Below are positions 1 through 6,238 of a DNA stretch of 64,000 nucleotides, piece after piece. The stretch covers positions 682,001 through 746,000 of the forward strand of contig NZ_JAINZT010000002.1 of assembly GCF_020166515.1 (NCBI RefSeq). The letters run 5' to 3'. Position 1 is the first letter of the stretch; every line of letters starts with the position of its first letter. The DNA comes from Robertkochia flava (GTDB lineage Bacteria > Bacteroidota > Bacteroidia > Flavobacteriales > Flavobacteriaceae). The notes under the pieces were generated by a model that was not told where the DNA came from, searched no databases, and was given only the letters and a program-made list of their open reading frames with translations. The translations under genes and the position numbers were made by a program.

Positions 1-2
1 TT

Positions 3-146
3 GATTTCCCAAAACTTTCTGAATCTGAATTAGAAAAAGTCAAAAGTGAAATAAGAGAAAAATTCAAGGTAGAAAGGAGAAATAATCTGATTTTACTAGG
101 ATTAATCGTCATAATAGCAATCGGCATTTTACTCTATATTATTTAA
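3..146 (+). CDS. 3' end of a cassette gene, C-terminal membrane anchor (partial)
   Basis: An open frame enters from the left edge and stops with TAA at 144-146. The visible 47 residues are a charged, probably coiled segment (SESELEKVKSEIREKF), then an Arg/Asn turn and one hydrophobic helix (LILLGLIVIIAIGILLYII) that ends the protein, so it is likely tail-anchored in the membrane. The stop lies 8 nt before the ACAAC of repeat site 1, the same arrangement as for the four complete cassettes downstream. I take it as the gene of a fifth cassette. The family is not recognisable from this fragment. Confidence 0.6.
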   Translation, partial: DFPKLSESELEKVKSEIREKFKVERRNNLILLGLIVIIAIGILLYII

Positions 147-154
147 AACTACTT

Positions 155-286
155 ACAACATTGGCTATAGCTCATGGCTAGGCTCCTACTCCAAAAAATA
201 ATAAATTCATGAACCCAACCAGGCTTTCCATCGCTGTCGGAAACAGCTTTAAAACCGCCCGCCACGAGCCATAGCCTGACCGTTGT
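155..286 (+). repeat. Cassette junction site 1 (attC-like imperfect inverted repeat)
   Basis: The site opens with ACAAC (155-159), a 3-nt spacer and the arm GGCTATAGCTCATGGC. It closes with the matching arm GCCACGAGCCATAGCC, a 5-nt spacer and GTTGT (282-286). The arms pair at 14 of 16 positions. The unequal 3/5 spacers would leave an asymmetric bulge, as in integron attC sites. The interior contains ATGAACCCAACCAGGC and a GTCGGA motif, shared with site 4 and partly with site 3. Confidence 0.75.
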
Positions 287-291
287 GTGTA

Positions 292-630
292 ATGTCAATA
301 ACAATGATAGATCCTAAGAAACTTCTAAAAGAATTAAAAGCAATAAAAGTAAGCCTCCAAATTTATACAGTTCTTTCTCTCGGTTATTTAGTTTTGATAA
401 TTTTTTATAGCCCTTTTATTCTACTTTTTACAATTTCTATAGTAAGAATGATTCACTTAATCTACATCGGATTCATTCTTTGGTACATTTGGAGTAGATA
501 CCCTATTGAAAAGAAGGAAAAATGGGATAATACTTGGAAGATCATATTTCTTGGTATAATTGGGCTTTGGCTATGGTTTCCTAATAATGAGGAAAAACAA
601 AAATTAATCAAAACACTACACACAACATGA
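292..630 (+). CDS. Cassette gene 1: small unknown membrane protein
   Basis: A 112-residue protein with no family I recognise. It has a basic N-terminus (MIDPKKLLKELKAIK), two or three hydrophobic helices (about residues 16-34, 36-62 and 79-92) and a polar C-terminus. ATG at 292 is chosen because it lies 5 nt after GTTGT of site 1; the in-frame TTG at 283 falls inside the site itself. The stop codon TGA (628-630) begins 2 nt after ACAAC of site 2, so the last codons lie within the recombination site. Base composition is much more AT-rich than the chromosomal genes to the right. Function unknown. Confidence 0.65.
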   Translation: MSITMIDPKKLLKELKAIKVSLQIYTVLSLGYLVLIIFYSPFILLFTISIVRMIHLIYIGFILWYIWSRYPIEKKEKWDNTWKIIFLGIIGLWLWFPNNEEKQKLIKTLHTT

Positions 631-801
631 GGCTATACCCCAGTGCTAGATCCTACAAGAATTAGACTATTTTCTTTATCTTAATCTCCTGAACAAAAAG
701 AAAAAATGCACCTCGTCAAGGTTGCTGGTCTCCGCCAACGCCAAAGGCCAAAAGGTCGCCCAGCTGCCCCATACCGCACCGGTGCATAGCCCGACCGTTG
801 T
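622..801 (+). repeat. Cassette junction site 2 (attC-like, divergent interior)
   Basis: It starts ACAAC (622-626), a 4-nt spacer and GGCTATACCCCAGTGC, and ends GCACCGGTGCATAGCC, a 5-nt spacer and GTTGT (797-801). The arms pair at 13 of 16 positions. At 180 bp it is longer than sites 1, 3 and 4, and it lacks their ATGAACCCAACCAGGC interior. Only the ends and the GGCTAT/ATAGCC inner boxes are kept. Confidence 0.7.
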
Positions 802-821
802 AGCTAATCTTAAAAAAACAC

Positions 822-1250
822 ATGAAAAACATCCTACTTACTTTCATTGTCTTGATTCTTTGCCAAAATATTTCAGCACAGATAGACCCTCAAAAAACAT
901 CTCAGTTAATAGAAGAAAATACAGATTACGATAAAATTGACAGTATCGCTAAAGTTCTAAATCTTAAAGGAGGTGATAAAATTAGAGTCTACACTAATTT
1001 CCAAATAGATAGTACTGGTAAATTGAAAGTACTTAAGGTTAGGGCACCACATAAAGCCTTTGAAGAAGAAGCAATAAAACTATTAAATATGGTTCCTACA
1101 TTAGACCCACCGAAAAGTAAAAGTGGTGAGTTTATAGGTCCAGTAACCTTCTCCATGCCTATTGTCTTTGTAATTGAGACTGAAAAACAAAAAAAGAAAA
1201 GATTAAAAAGGGAAGCACTTAAAACAGAAAAGGAAGTAAAAAAAGACTAG
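822..1250 (+). CDS. Cassette gene 2: secreted TonB-C-terminal-like protein
   Basis: A 142-residue protein with a Sec signal peptide (MKNILLTFIVLILCQNISAQ). The mature part has the pattern of a TonB energy-transducer C-terminal domain: an RVYTNFQIDSTGKLKVLKV strand pair, a helix (FEEEAIKLLNMVPTLDPP), a GEFIGPVTFSMPIVF strand, and a Lys-rich tail. It lacks the N-terminal membrane anchor and Pro-rich linker of true TonB, so a role in energy transduction is not implied. The gene starts 20 nt after GTTGT of site 2 and its TAG stop is 2 nt before ACAAC of site 3. Confidence 0.7.
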   Translation: MKNILLTFIVLILCQNISAQIDPQKTSQLIEENTDYDKIDSIAKVLNLKGGDKIRVYTNFQIDSTGKLKVLKVRAPHKAFEEEAIKLLNMVPTLDPPKSKSGEFIGPVTFSMPIVFVIETEKQKKKRLKREALKTEKEVKKD

Positions 1251-1252
1251 CT

Positions 1253-1388
1253 ACAACATCGGCTATATCTCATGGCTAGTGTAGTACTTCTAAAAAAGAA
1301 AAAAATATTCATGAACCCAACCAGGCTATTCGTTTCCATTGGACGCATTAATCAACCCGCCCGCCACGAGCAATAGCCTGACCGTTGT
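1253..1388 (+). repeat. Cassette junction site 3 (attC-like)
   Basis: ACAAC (1253-1257), a 3-nt spacer and GGCTATATCTCATGGC are matched at the far end by GCCACGAGCAATAGCC, a 5-nt spacer and GTTGT (1384-1388). The interior shares ATGAACCCAACCAGGC with site 1; the rest of the interior is diverged. Confidence 0.75.
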
Positions 1389-1396
1389 GCTCCATT

Positions 1397-1966
1397 ATGA
1401 AAAAACAGATTCTCATACTTTTTGTAATGCTTAATTCCCTAAACGGACTTGCTTGTACTTGTGAATGGGGAGGGAATTTTATTCGAACTGGTAAAAATGC
1501 GGAATTAGTAATTCTAGTAAAAGTTATTGAAGAAAATTTCCATCTTGACAATGGTAAAACGTTTCCTTCGCTTAAAGAATCAATTAATGAAACATTGAAA
1601 TTAGATTATAAGGGATCTGCAGAAATTTGGAAATCTGTAGATTTAGAAATTTTATCTGTTATTAAAGGTGTCCTGAAAAAGAAAAAAATACGACTATTTG
1701 GTTCATTCGGAGGTGCTGTTTGCAGATCAGGAATTGAACACTTTGAAAAGGGTAACAGTTATTTGATTGCACCAACATTATCTAAGTACTCTTTTGACAG
1801 ATTTTCAAATGAAAAAGAAGATGATTTCTTTATGTGGGGATGCTCAGAAACTTCGATAGAATACAAACCGGAATCCAACACAGTTTACGGGCTAATCAAA
1901 GGGAAGGCTATTAATAGAGAGGAAATTGAATATGAATATGATAAGCTTATAAAAAAAATAACGTAG
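1397..1966 (+). CDS. Cassette gene 3: secreted Cys-containing protein, possibly NTR/TIMP-like
   Basis: A 189-residue protein with a signal peptide (MKKQILILFVMLNSLNGLA) followed directly by CTCEWGG. A mature N-terminus of the form CxC is typical of NTR/TIMP-like modules, and Bacteroidota have many small secreted proteins of this look; the assignment rests on that pattern only. Further Cys residues occur in GGAVCRSG and WGCSETS, allowing two disulfides. ATG at 1397 is 8 nt after GTTGT of site 3. The TAG stop (1964-1966) is 1 nt before ACAAC of site 4. Function unknown; a periplasmic or extracellular location is likely. Confidence 0.65.
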   Translation: MKKQILILFVMLNSLNGLACTCEWGGNFIRTGKNAELVILVKVIEENFHLDNGKTFPSLKESINETLKLDYKGSAEIWKSVDLEILSVIKGVLKKKKIRLFGSFGGAVCRSGIEHFEKGNSYLIAPTLSKYSFDRFSNEKEDDFFMWGCSETSIEYKPESNTVYGLIKGKAINREEIEYEYDKLIKKIT

Positions 1967-1967
1967 C

Positions 1968-2099
1968 ACAACACTGGCTATATCTCATGGCTAGTTTCTT
2001 ACTCCAAAAAATAATAAATTCATGAACTCAACCAGGCCTTCCATCTCCGTCGGACACAGCATTGCAACCGCCCGCCACGAGCCATAGCCTTACCGTTGT
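1968..2099 (+). repeat. Cassette junction site 4 (attC-like)
   Basis: ACAAC (1968-1972), a 3-nt spacer and GGCTATATCTCATGGC pair with GCCACGAGCCATAGCC, a 5-nt spacer and GTTGT (2095-2099). Over its whole length it is the closest relative of site 1, including the ACTCCAAAAAATAATAAATT and AACCAGGC stretches, which suggests recent common origin of the two sites. Confidence 0.75.
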
Positions 2100-2129
2100 G
2101 TTTAATTTTGGGAAACAACTTCAAGACCA

Positions 2130-2483
2130 ATGATCTATAAACTGATAATATATGTTTTGGCTTTAATTATTCTAATAATCATTGGAATAATATTGTTCTA
2201 CAACATTAAATGGTTCCTGTTTCAACGCCCAAAAGAAAACAAAAGAGGTTGGCGAACAAAGTCTTCCGGAAGAGACAATATTATTTATCAGGAGAAAATT
2301 GGAAATGAATGGAAAGGCATTGAAATTGAAGGAGAAATGCTTGTAGGCAGAAAAAGTAAAGTACTCTATTTCAATTCCGAAAAAGAATGGAAAAGATATC
2401 CAGAATGGGCTCAAAATAGAAATCAAATAATTGAACGAGTAAAAATTGATTGGCCGCCAGAACGAACAGAATATCAAAACTAA
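2130..2483 (+). CDS. Cassette gene 4: unknown single-pass membrane protein
   Basis: A 117-residue protein. An N-terminal hydrophobic helix (residues 2-26) is followed by a basic, soluble domain rich in Trp, Lys and Glu ([34 protein letters not shown]). No family recognised. The start is 30 nt after GTTGT of site 4. The TAA stop (2481-2483) is 2 nt before the ACAAC at 2486. The bases around its stop are complementary to those at its own 5' end (15 of 16 positions), the longest such pairing in the array. Confidence 0.6.
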   Translation: MIYKLIIYVLALIILIIIGIILFYNIKWFLFQRPKENKRGWRTKSSGRDNIIYQEKIGNEWKGIEIEGEMLVGRKSKVLYFNSEKEWKRYPEWAQNRNQIIERVKIDWPPERTEYQN

Positions 2484-2485
2484 AC

Positions 2486-2570
2486 ACAACACCGTATATA
2501 AACTATAAGTAATAAGTTCTCAAGCTCGTTTACAGGCCCTCGAACCAGGCCGGGTAAACGAGCTATTTTT
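2486..2570 (+). repeat. Terminal half-site of the cassette array with stem-loop
   Basis: ACAAC (2486-2490), a 3-nt spacer and GTATATAAACTATA resemble the left end of the other sites but with a different arm. No GTTGT partner follows before the integrase gene. Instead there is a perfect 11-bp stem, AGCTCGTTTAC (2523-2533) with GTAAACGAGCT (2554-2564), a 20-nt loop containing GAACCAGGC, and a short T run, so it could also act as a transcription terminator. It marks the right end of the array. Confidence 0.5.
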
Positions 2571-2644
2571 ATGCTTCCCTTTTCAGGGAACCATCCAAAC
2601 AAGCCAAACATAAAAAGGATAAAAAATTAATAGGGAAAGAAGGG

Positions 2645-3880
2645 TTATTTGATAGCGGAGTTATTTTGGTCCAGATGCTTTAATTTCTCTTTGAGCAAGC
2701 CTACATCTTCTCCCAGCTTTTGATCAATGATCTTCGCGTAATGCTGGGTAGTCTTGATCGATCGATGGCCTAGCATCTTACTTACCGATTCGATAGGCAC
2801 ACCATTGGCCAGGGTTACCGTGGTGGCAAACGTATGACGGGCCATATGGAAGGTAAGGTCTTTGGTGATGCCACAGAGCACAGCGATCTCCTTTAGAAAA
2901 CTGTTGGTCTTTTGATTGCTGGAGTGGGGTAGTAGGCCGTTGTTGGGAAGTTCCTGGCCCCTGTATTTTTCAATGATTTCCTGAGCCATTTCCAGTAAGG
3001 GGATGTTACTAATCGTTCCTGTTTTGGTTCGCTTCACCCTTAGCCATTGATCACCATCGATACCCAGAACAATATCGTCCGGGGTGAGTTTGCAGACATC
3101 GCTATAGGAAAGTCCGGTGTAGCAGGAGAAAATAAACAGATCCCTTACCTGTTCCAGGCGGGTGAATTTGAATTCTTTCTTGATGATCTTAATAAGCTCC
3201 TCCCGGGTTAAGAACTCCCTGTCCTTTTGCTGTAATTTTAATTTGAAGTTGTAAAAGGGATCCTGGTCGATCCATCCGTTACCATAGCATATCCGGACGA
3301 TCTTTTTAAAGTATGCCAGGTATTTCATTGCCGAGTTATGAGCCAGGTGTTTCTCTGTTTTTAAGTAGTATATAAACGCATTGATAAAGGTGGTTTGAAT
3401 GCGTTTGACATTGATGTCTTCAGCGTCGTAATTGGCCTGAATGAAGTCACTAAGATGGCTCTTGGTGGTTTTATAACGCTGGAGGGTGCGGAAGGAGAAT
3501 TCTTTGCCTACCAGTTTCTCCATCTTCTGATTGTGGACTTCTAAGACGTCAAGGATGTACCTGTGAGTCTCTTCAATACCGAGATATCTGTTCTTGATCC
3601 TTTTAGCTGTGATCTCCTCTTCCCGGTCTAATAATTCCTGATAGGTGATAAATACATGCTTTCTGATAATATCCAGATGGTGGTTTACATATTTTGACTC
3701 TGCCGAATGTCCCATCACCTTATTGGCCTTTGCATTCCATCTTTTGAGATTTGCAGAGAGGAAGGTGCTGGCTTCTGCGCGCATGCCATTGTAGGTGATA
3801 CGCAAATAGATCATGCCTTTTTCCGGGTCTTTAAGCCTGTTTTTTCTGATATAGAACAATATGGAGAGCAGATCTTGCAT
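2645..3880 (-). CDS. Tyrosine recombinase/integrase, IntDOT-like
   Basis: A 411-residue site-specific integrase of the kind carried by Bacteroidota mobile elements. The N-terminal third looks like arm-binding (YLRITYNGMRAEASTFL) and the middle (about 110-210) like a SAM-like core-binding domain. The catalytic domain has HMAR (H345, R348), LGH (H372) and the nucleophile Y381 in TTQHYAKI. The first catalytic Arg position reads TGLSYSDV, a Ser instead of Arg, the substitution known from IntDOT of CTnDOT. The gene is transcribed from the tRNA-Leu side towards the cassette array, so it probably belongs to an island inserted at the tRNA 3' end. Whether it acts on the cassette sites is unknown. Confidence 0.85.
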   Translation of the reverse strand: MQDLLSILFYIRKNRLKDPEKGMIYLRITYNGMRAEASTFLSANLKRWNAKANKVMGHSAESKYVNHHLDIIRKHVFITYQELLDREEEITAKRIKNRYLGIEETHRYILDVLEVHNQKMEKLVGKEFSFRTLQRYKTTKSHLSDFIQANYDAEDINVKRIQTTFINAFIYYLKTEKHLAHNSAMKYLAYFKKIVRICYGNGWIDQDPFYNFKLKLQQKDREFLTREELIKIIKKEFKFTRLEQVRDLFIFSCYTGLSYSDVCKLTPDDIVLGIDGDQWLRVKRTKTGTISNIPLLEMAQEIIEKYRGQELPNNGLLPHSSNQKTNSFLKEIAVLCGITKDLTFHMARHTFATTVTLANGVPIESVSKMLGHRSIKTTQHYAKIIDQKLGEDVGLLKEKLKHLDQNNSAIK

Positions 3881-3966
3881 AAAAAAGTGCCTGATTTCTA
3901 CTTAAAGATAGACGAAAAGAATTTTAAAATAAAACGGGAGTGCCTTTGTTTTCAGGGGTTTGCGTT

Positions 3967-4011
3967 TAATTCGGTGGCGCAAGATCTGCGCTGATGATAG
4001 TCACCGAATTA
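3967..4011. repeat. Nested inverted repeat between integrase and tRNA-Leu
   Basis: Outer arms TAATTCGGTG (3967-3976) and CACCGAATTA (4002-4011) enclose an inner palindrome GCGCA-AGATC-TGCGC (3977-3991). It lies upstream of the integrase start and downstream of the tRNA 3' end, where attachment-site and excisionase-binding sequences of integrative elements usually lie. There is no T run, so it is not a terminator. Confidence 0.4.
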
Positions 4012-4062
4012 GACACCTTTTAAGTGGTGTTTTTTGATATCAAATGAAATCAGTAAAAAAGA

Positions 4063-4097
4063 AAAACCCCGTAAACACTGGTGTTTTACGGGGTTTT
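4063..4097 (-). terminator. Rho-independent terminator after tRNA-Leu
   Basis: AAAACCCCGTAAACAC (4063-4078) pairs with GTGTTTTACGGGGTTTT (4081-4097) with one bulged base. On the minus strand this gives a GC stem ending in a T run directly after the tRNA. It is symmetric enough to work in both directions. Confidence 0.7.
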
Positions 4098-4121
4098 GAT
4101 GTGAATTGGAATTTTAAAAGT

Positions 4122-4202
4122 ACTCGAGGTGGGAATCGAACCCACACTCCCGAAAGAACTGGATTTTGAATCCAGCGCGTCTACCAATTCCGCCACTCGA
4201 GC
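4122..4202 (-). tRNA. tRNA-Leu (anticodon CAA)
   Basis: Read on the minus strand it starts GCTCGAGTGGCGGAATTGG, with acceptor pairing GCTCGAG/CTCGAGT, the TGGTAGACGC D-arm of leucine tRNAs, anticodon stem CTGGA/TCCAG around loop TTCAAAA (anticodon CAA), a long variable arm (TTCTTTCGGGAG) and T-arm GTGGGTTCGATTCCCAC. It is 81 nt with no encoded CCA. It is intact even though it lies between an integrase gene on the 3' side and a GIY-YIG gene 1 nt upstream of its 5' end. Confidence 0.92.
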
Positions 4203-4203
4203 A

Positions 4204-4449
4204 TTATGGTTGATCTCGGAGAGATCGTAATTTTTCTTTTCCTGTGCCAGACTTCCAGTACTTTTCCCGGATTCTGGCTTCTTTCCGATTACTGCACTCT
4301 TCAGTGAAGATCAATCGAAATGGACGGTATGACTTGGTTGTGGCCTCCCATCCTTTATTATGTCTTTTCAATCTGTTCTCCAGATCCTGAGTTTGCCCTA
4401 CGTAAATGTAGTTGAACTCCTCACTCGCTATGGCATATACTATAATCAT
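4204..4449 (-). CDS. GIY-YIG nuclease inserted at tRNA-Leu
   Basis: An 81-residue single-domain GIY-YIG endonuclease. It shows the paired strands VYAIASEEFNYIYVGQT, the catalytic Arg helix (LENRLKRHNKG) and the conserved Glu (NRKEARIREKYWKSG). It has no DNA-binding domain. Its TAA stop is 1 nt from the 5' end of the intact tRNA-Leu, and its ATG is 1-2 nt from a duplicate of the first 32 nt of the same tRNA (4451-4502). It therefore sits within a duplicated tRNA segment and would be transcribed from the tRNA promoter. Such lone nucleases beside RNA genes behave like homing-type mobile genes; that is inferred here. Confidence 0.85.
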   Translation of the reverse strand: MIIVYAIASEEFNYIYVGQTQDLENRLKRHNKGWEATTKSYRPFRLIFTEECSNRKEARIREKYWKSGTGKEKLRSLRDQP

Positions 4450-4450
4450 G

Positions 4451-4502
4451 TCCAGCGCGCCTGCCTGTCGGCAGACAGGTCTACCAATTCCGCCACTCGA
4501 GC
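4451..4502 (-). pseudogene. Truncated 5' copy of tRNA-Leu with 20-bp insertion
   Basis: On the minus strand this repeats the first 32 nt of the intact tRNA-Leu (GCTCGAGTGGCGGAATTGG to the 5' strand of the anticodon stem, ...CGCGCTGGA). It is interrupted after GGTAGA by CCTGTCTGCCGACAGGCAGG (4460-4479), which is absent from the functional copy and is palindromic at 16 of 20 positions. The copy lacks the anticodon loop and everything 3' of it. Confidence 0.85.
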
Positions 4503-4513
4503 ATTTCGGTCTG

Positions 4514-4521
4514 CAAAACTA
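4514..4521 (-). promoter_or_regulatory. Likely promoter -7 box of the tRNA-Leu/GIY-YIG unit
   Basis: TAGTTTTG on the minus strand fits the Bacteroidota -7 consensus TAnnTTTG. It lies about 12 nt upstream of the duplicated tRNA 5' end, as expected for the original tRNA promoter. Transcripts would run through the tRNA fragment and the nuclease gene into the intact tRNA. Confidence 0.5.
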
Positions 4522-4587
4522 TAAAATATTTTTATTTGTAAACCCAAAAATACCAAGATTTATCCTTTACCACTAGGAATAAATTTC

Positions 4588-4595
4588 TAAATTTG
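4588..4595 (+). promoter_or_regulatory. Likely promoter -7 box for prs
   Basis: TAAATTTG matches TAnnTTTG and lies 52 nt before the prs ATG. No clear TTTG -33 element is seen at the usual distance. Confidence 0.4.
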
Positions 4596-4647
4596 CACCC
4601 TGTTTAAAACAACACAACATTAACAAACTACTAAACAGAACATTAAG

Positions 4648-5589
4648 ATGCCATATTCAGTGCCGGATCCGAAGATTTTTGCCTGTACTCAAAGTAGAGA
4701 ATTAGGAGAGAAAATTGCCAAAGCCTTCGGGCAGGAATTGGGGAATGTTAAATTTTCCAGGTATAGCGACGGAGAGTTTCAACCTTCCTTCGAAGAGTCG
4801 GTAAGAGGGTCCCGTGTATTTATCATCGGGTCTACCCACCCCAACTCAGATCACCTGATGGAAATGCTCCTGATGCTGGATGCGGCCAAAAGGGCTTCAG
4901 CCCGACATATTACCGCGGTGTTGCCTTATTTTGGATGGGCGCGCCAGGATAGAAAAGACAAGCCAAGAGTTCCGATAGGGGCCAAGCTTATTGCCAAATT
5001 ACTGGAAGAGGCCGGGGCAACCCGAATCATTACCATGGATCTTCACGCAGACCAGATCCAGGGATTCTTTGAAAGACCGGTGGATCATTTGTTTGCCTCT
5101 ACCATCTTTTTGCCTTACCTGGAAAGCCTGAAGCTGGAAAACCTGACGGTGGCTTCCCCCGATATGGGAGGTTCCAAGAGGGCCTATGCCTACAGTAAGT
5201 TCCTGGGCAGTGAGGTGGTGATCTGTTACAAACAGCGCAAAATTGCCAACGTGATCGATCATATGGAGCTTATCGGGGATGTGAGTGGCAGACACGTGGT
5301 ATTGGTGGATGATATGGTAGATACTGCCGGAACACTGACCAAGGCTGCAGATCTGATGATCGAAAGAGGAGCACTTAGTGTGCGAGCAATTACCACACAC
5401 GCTATTCTTTCAGGAAACGCCTATGAGCGAATTGAAAACTCAAAACTAACGGAGCTGATCGTAACCGATTCGATCCCGTTAAAGCAGGAGAGTGAAAAAA
5501 TAAAGGTGTTGAGCTGTGCAGATCTGTTTGCAGATGTGATGCACAGGGTACATCACAATACTTCGATCGCATCGAAGTTTTTAATGTAG
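4648..5589 (+). CDS. prs: Ribose-phosphate pyrophosphokinase
   Basis: 313 residues, full length for class I PRPP synthetase, which makes 5-phosphoribosyl diphosphate from ribose 5-phosphate and ATP for purine, pyrimidine, His, Trp and NAD synthesis. Visible motifs are FSRYSDGEFQPSFEESVRG near residue 36, the ATP-binding FGWARQDRKDKPR loop, the TMDLHADQIQGFF Mg site (about 128-140) and the PRPP loop VLVDDMVDTAGTL (about 217-229). It heads a prs-rplY-pth group; the gap to rplY is 23 nt, so cotranscription is likely. Confidence 0.97.
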   Translation: MPYSVPDPKIFACTQSRELGEKIAKAFGQELGNVKFSRYSDGEFQPSFEESVRGSRVFIIGSTHPNSDHLMEMLLMLDAAKRASARHITAVLPYFGWARQDRKDKPRVPIGAKLIAKLLEEAGATRIITMDLHADQIQGFFERPVDHLFASTIFLPYLESLKLENLTVASPDMGGSKRAYAYSKFLGSEVVICYKQRKIANVIDHMELIGDVSGRHVVLVDDMVDTAGTLTKAADLMIERGALSVRAITTHAILSGNAYERIENSKLTELIVTDSIPLKQESEKIKVLSCADLFADVMHRVHHNTSIASKFLM

Positions 5590-5612
5590 AATATTAATTT
5601 AATTTTTATATA

Positions 5613-6215
5613 ATGAAGTCAATCACTATCGAAGGATCTAAAAGAGAAAGCGTGGGCAAGTCGGCGACTAAAGCCTTACGTAATGCTGGAAAGGTTCCTT
5701 GCGTGTTATACGGAGGGGATAAGCCATTGCACTTTTCAGCAGAAGTACTTGCATTCAAAGACCTGGTTTACACTCCTAATGCACACACTGTGGTGATCAA
5801 GTTGGAGGATGGTAAGGAGCATAACGCAATCTTACAGGACATTCAGTTTGACCCTGTAAGCGATGCTATCCTGCACATCGACTTCTACCAGTTGTTTGAT
5901 GACAAAGAGGTAACCATCGACATTCCTGTAAGAAAGAAAGGAAACTCTCCGGGGGTTATCGCTGGTGGGGTACTGCGTATGAATCAGCGTAAACTTAAGG
6001 TTAAAGCACTTCCTGCTAACCTTCCTGATTTTATCGATGCAGACGTTTCTAACCTGAACATCGGTAACAAGCTTTATGTTACTGCTATTGAGCAGGAGAA
6101 CTTCAAGATCATGCACCCGGACAACACGGTGGTATGTCAGGTAAGAATCTCTCGTGCGGCAATGAAAGCGGCTCAGGAGGCTGCCAAAGCAGAAAAAGAA
6201 GCTGCCAAGAAATAA
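5613..6215 (+). CDS. rplY: 50S ribosomal protein L25/general stress protein Ctc
   Basis: 200 residues: an N-terminal L25 5S-rRNA-binding barrel ([27 protein letters not shown] to about residue 95) and a C-terminal CTC/TL5 domain ([25 protein letters not shown] onward), ending in an Ala/Lys/Glu helix ([19 protein letters not shown]). This is the long form of L25 usual in Bacteroidota. It follows prs closely and is followed by a strong terminator. Confidence 0.95.
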   Translation: MKSITIEGSKRESVGKSATKALRNAGKVPCVLYGGDKPLHFSAEVLAFKDLVYTPNAHTVVIKLEDGKEHNAILQDIQFDPVSDAILHIDFYQLFDDKEVTIDIPVRKKGNSPGVIAGGVLRMNQRKLKVKALPANLPDFIDADVSNLNIGNKLYVTAIEQENFKIMHPDNTVVCQVRISRAAMKAAQEAAKAEKEAAKK

Positions 6216-6238
6216 TTTCAGATCACACTCTGATGAAA

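Noticed and set aside
722-934. Open frame of 70 codons beginning inside junction site 2
   Set aside because: It runs across the recombination site into another frame of cassette gene 2, which has a clear signal peptide and better codon structure.
2645-3880. Prophage or complete conjugative element
   Set aside because: Only an integrase is seen; no phage structural, packaging, mob or tra genes are within the window on either side.
4122-4502. Group I intron in tRNA-Leu
   Set aside because: The mature tRNA is contiguous at 4122-4202. The 300-bp separation holds only the nuclease gene and a 5' fragment, with no room for an intron core and no 3' exon split.
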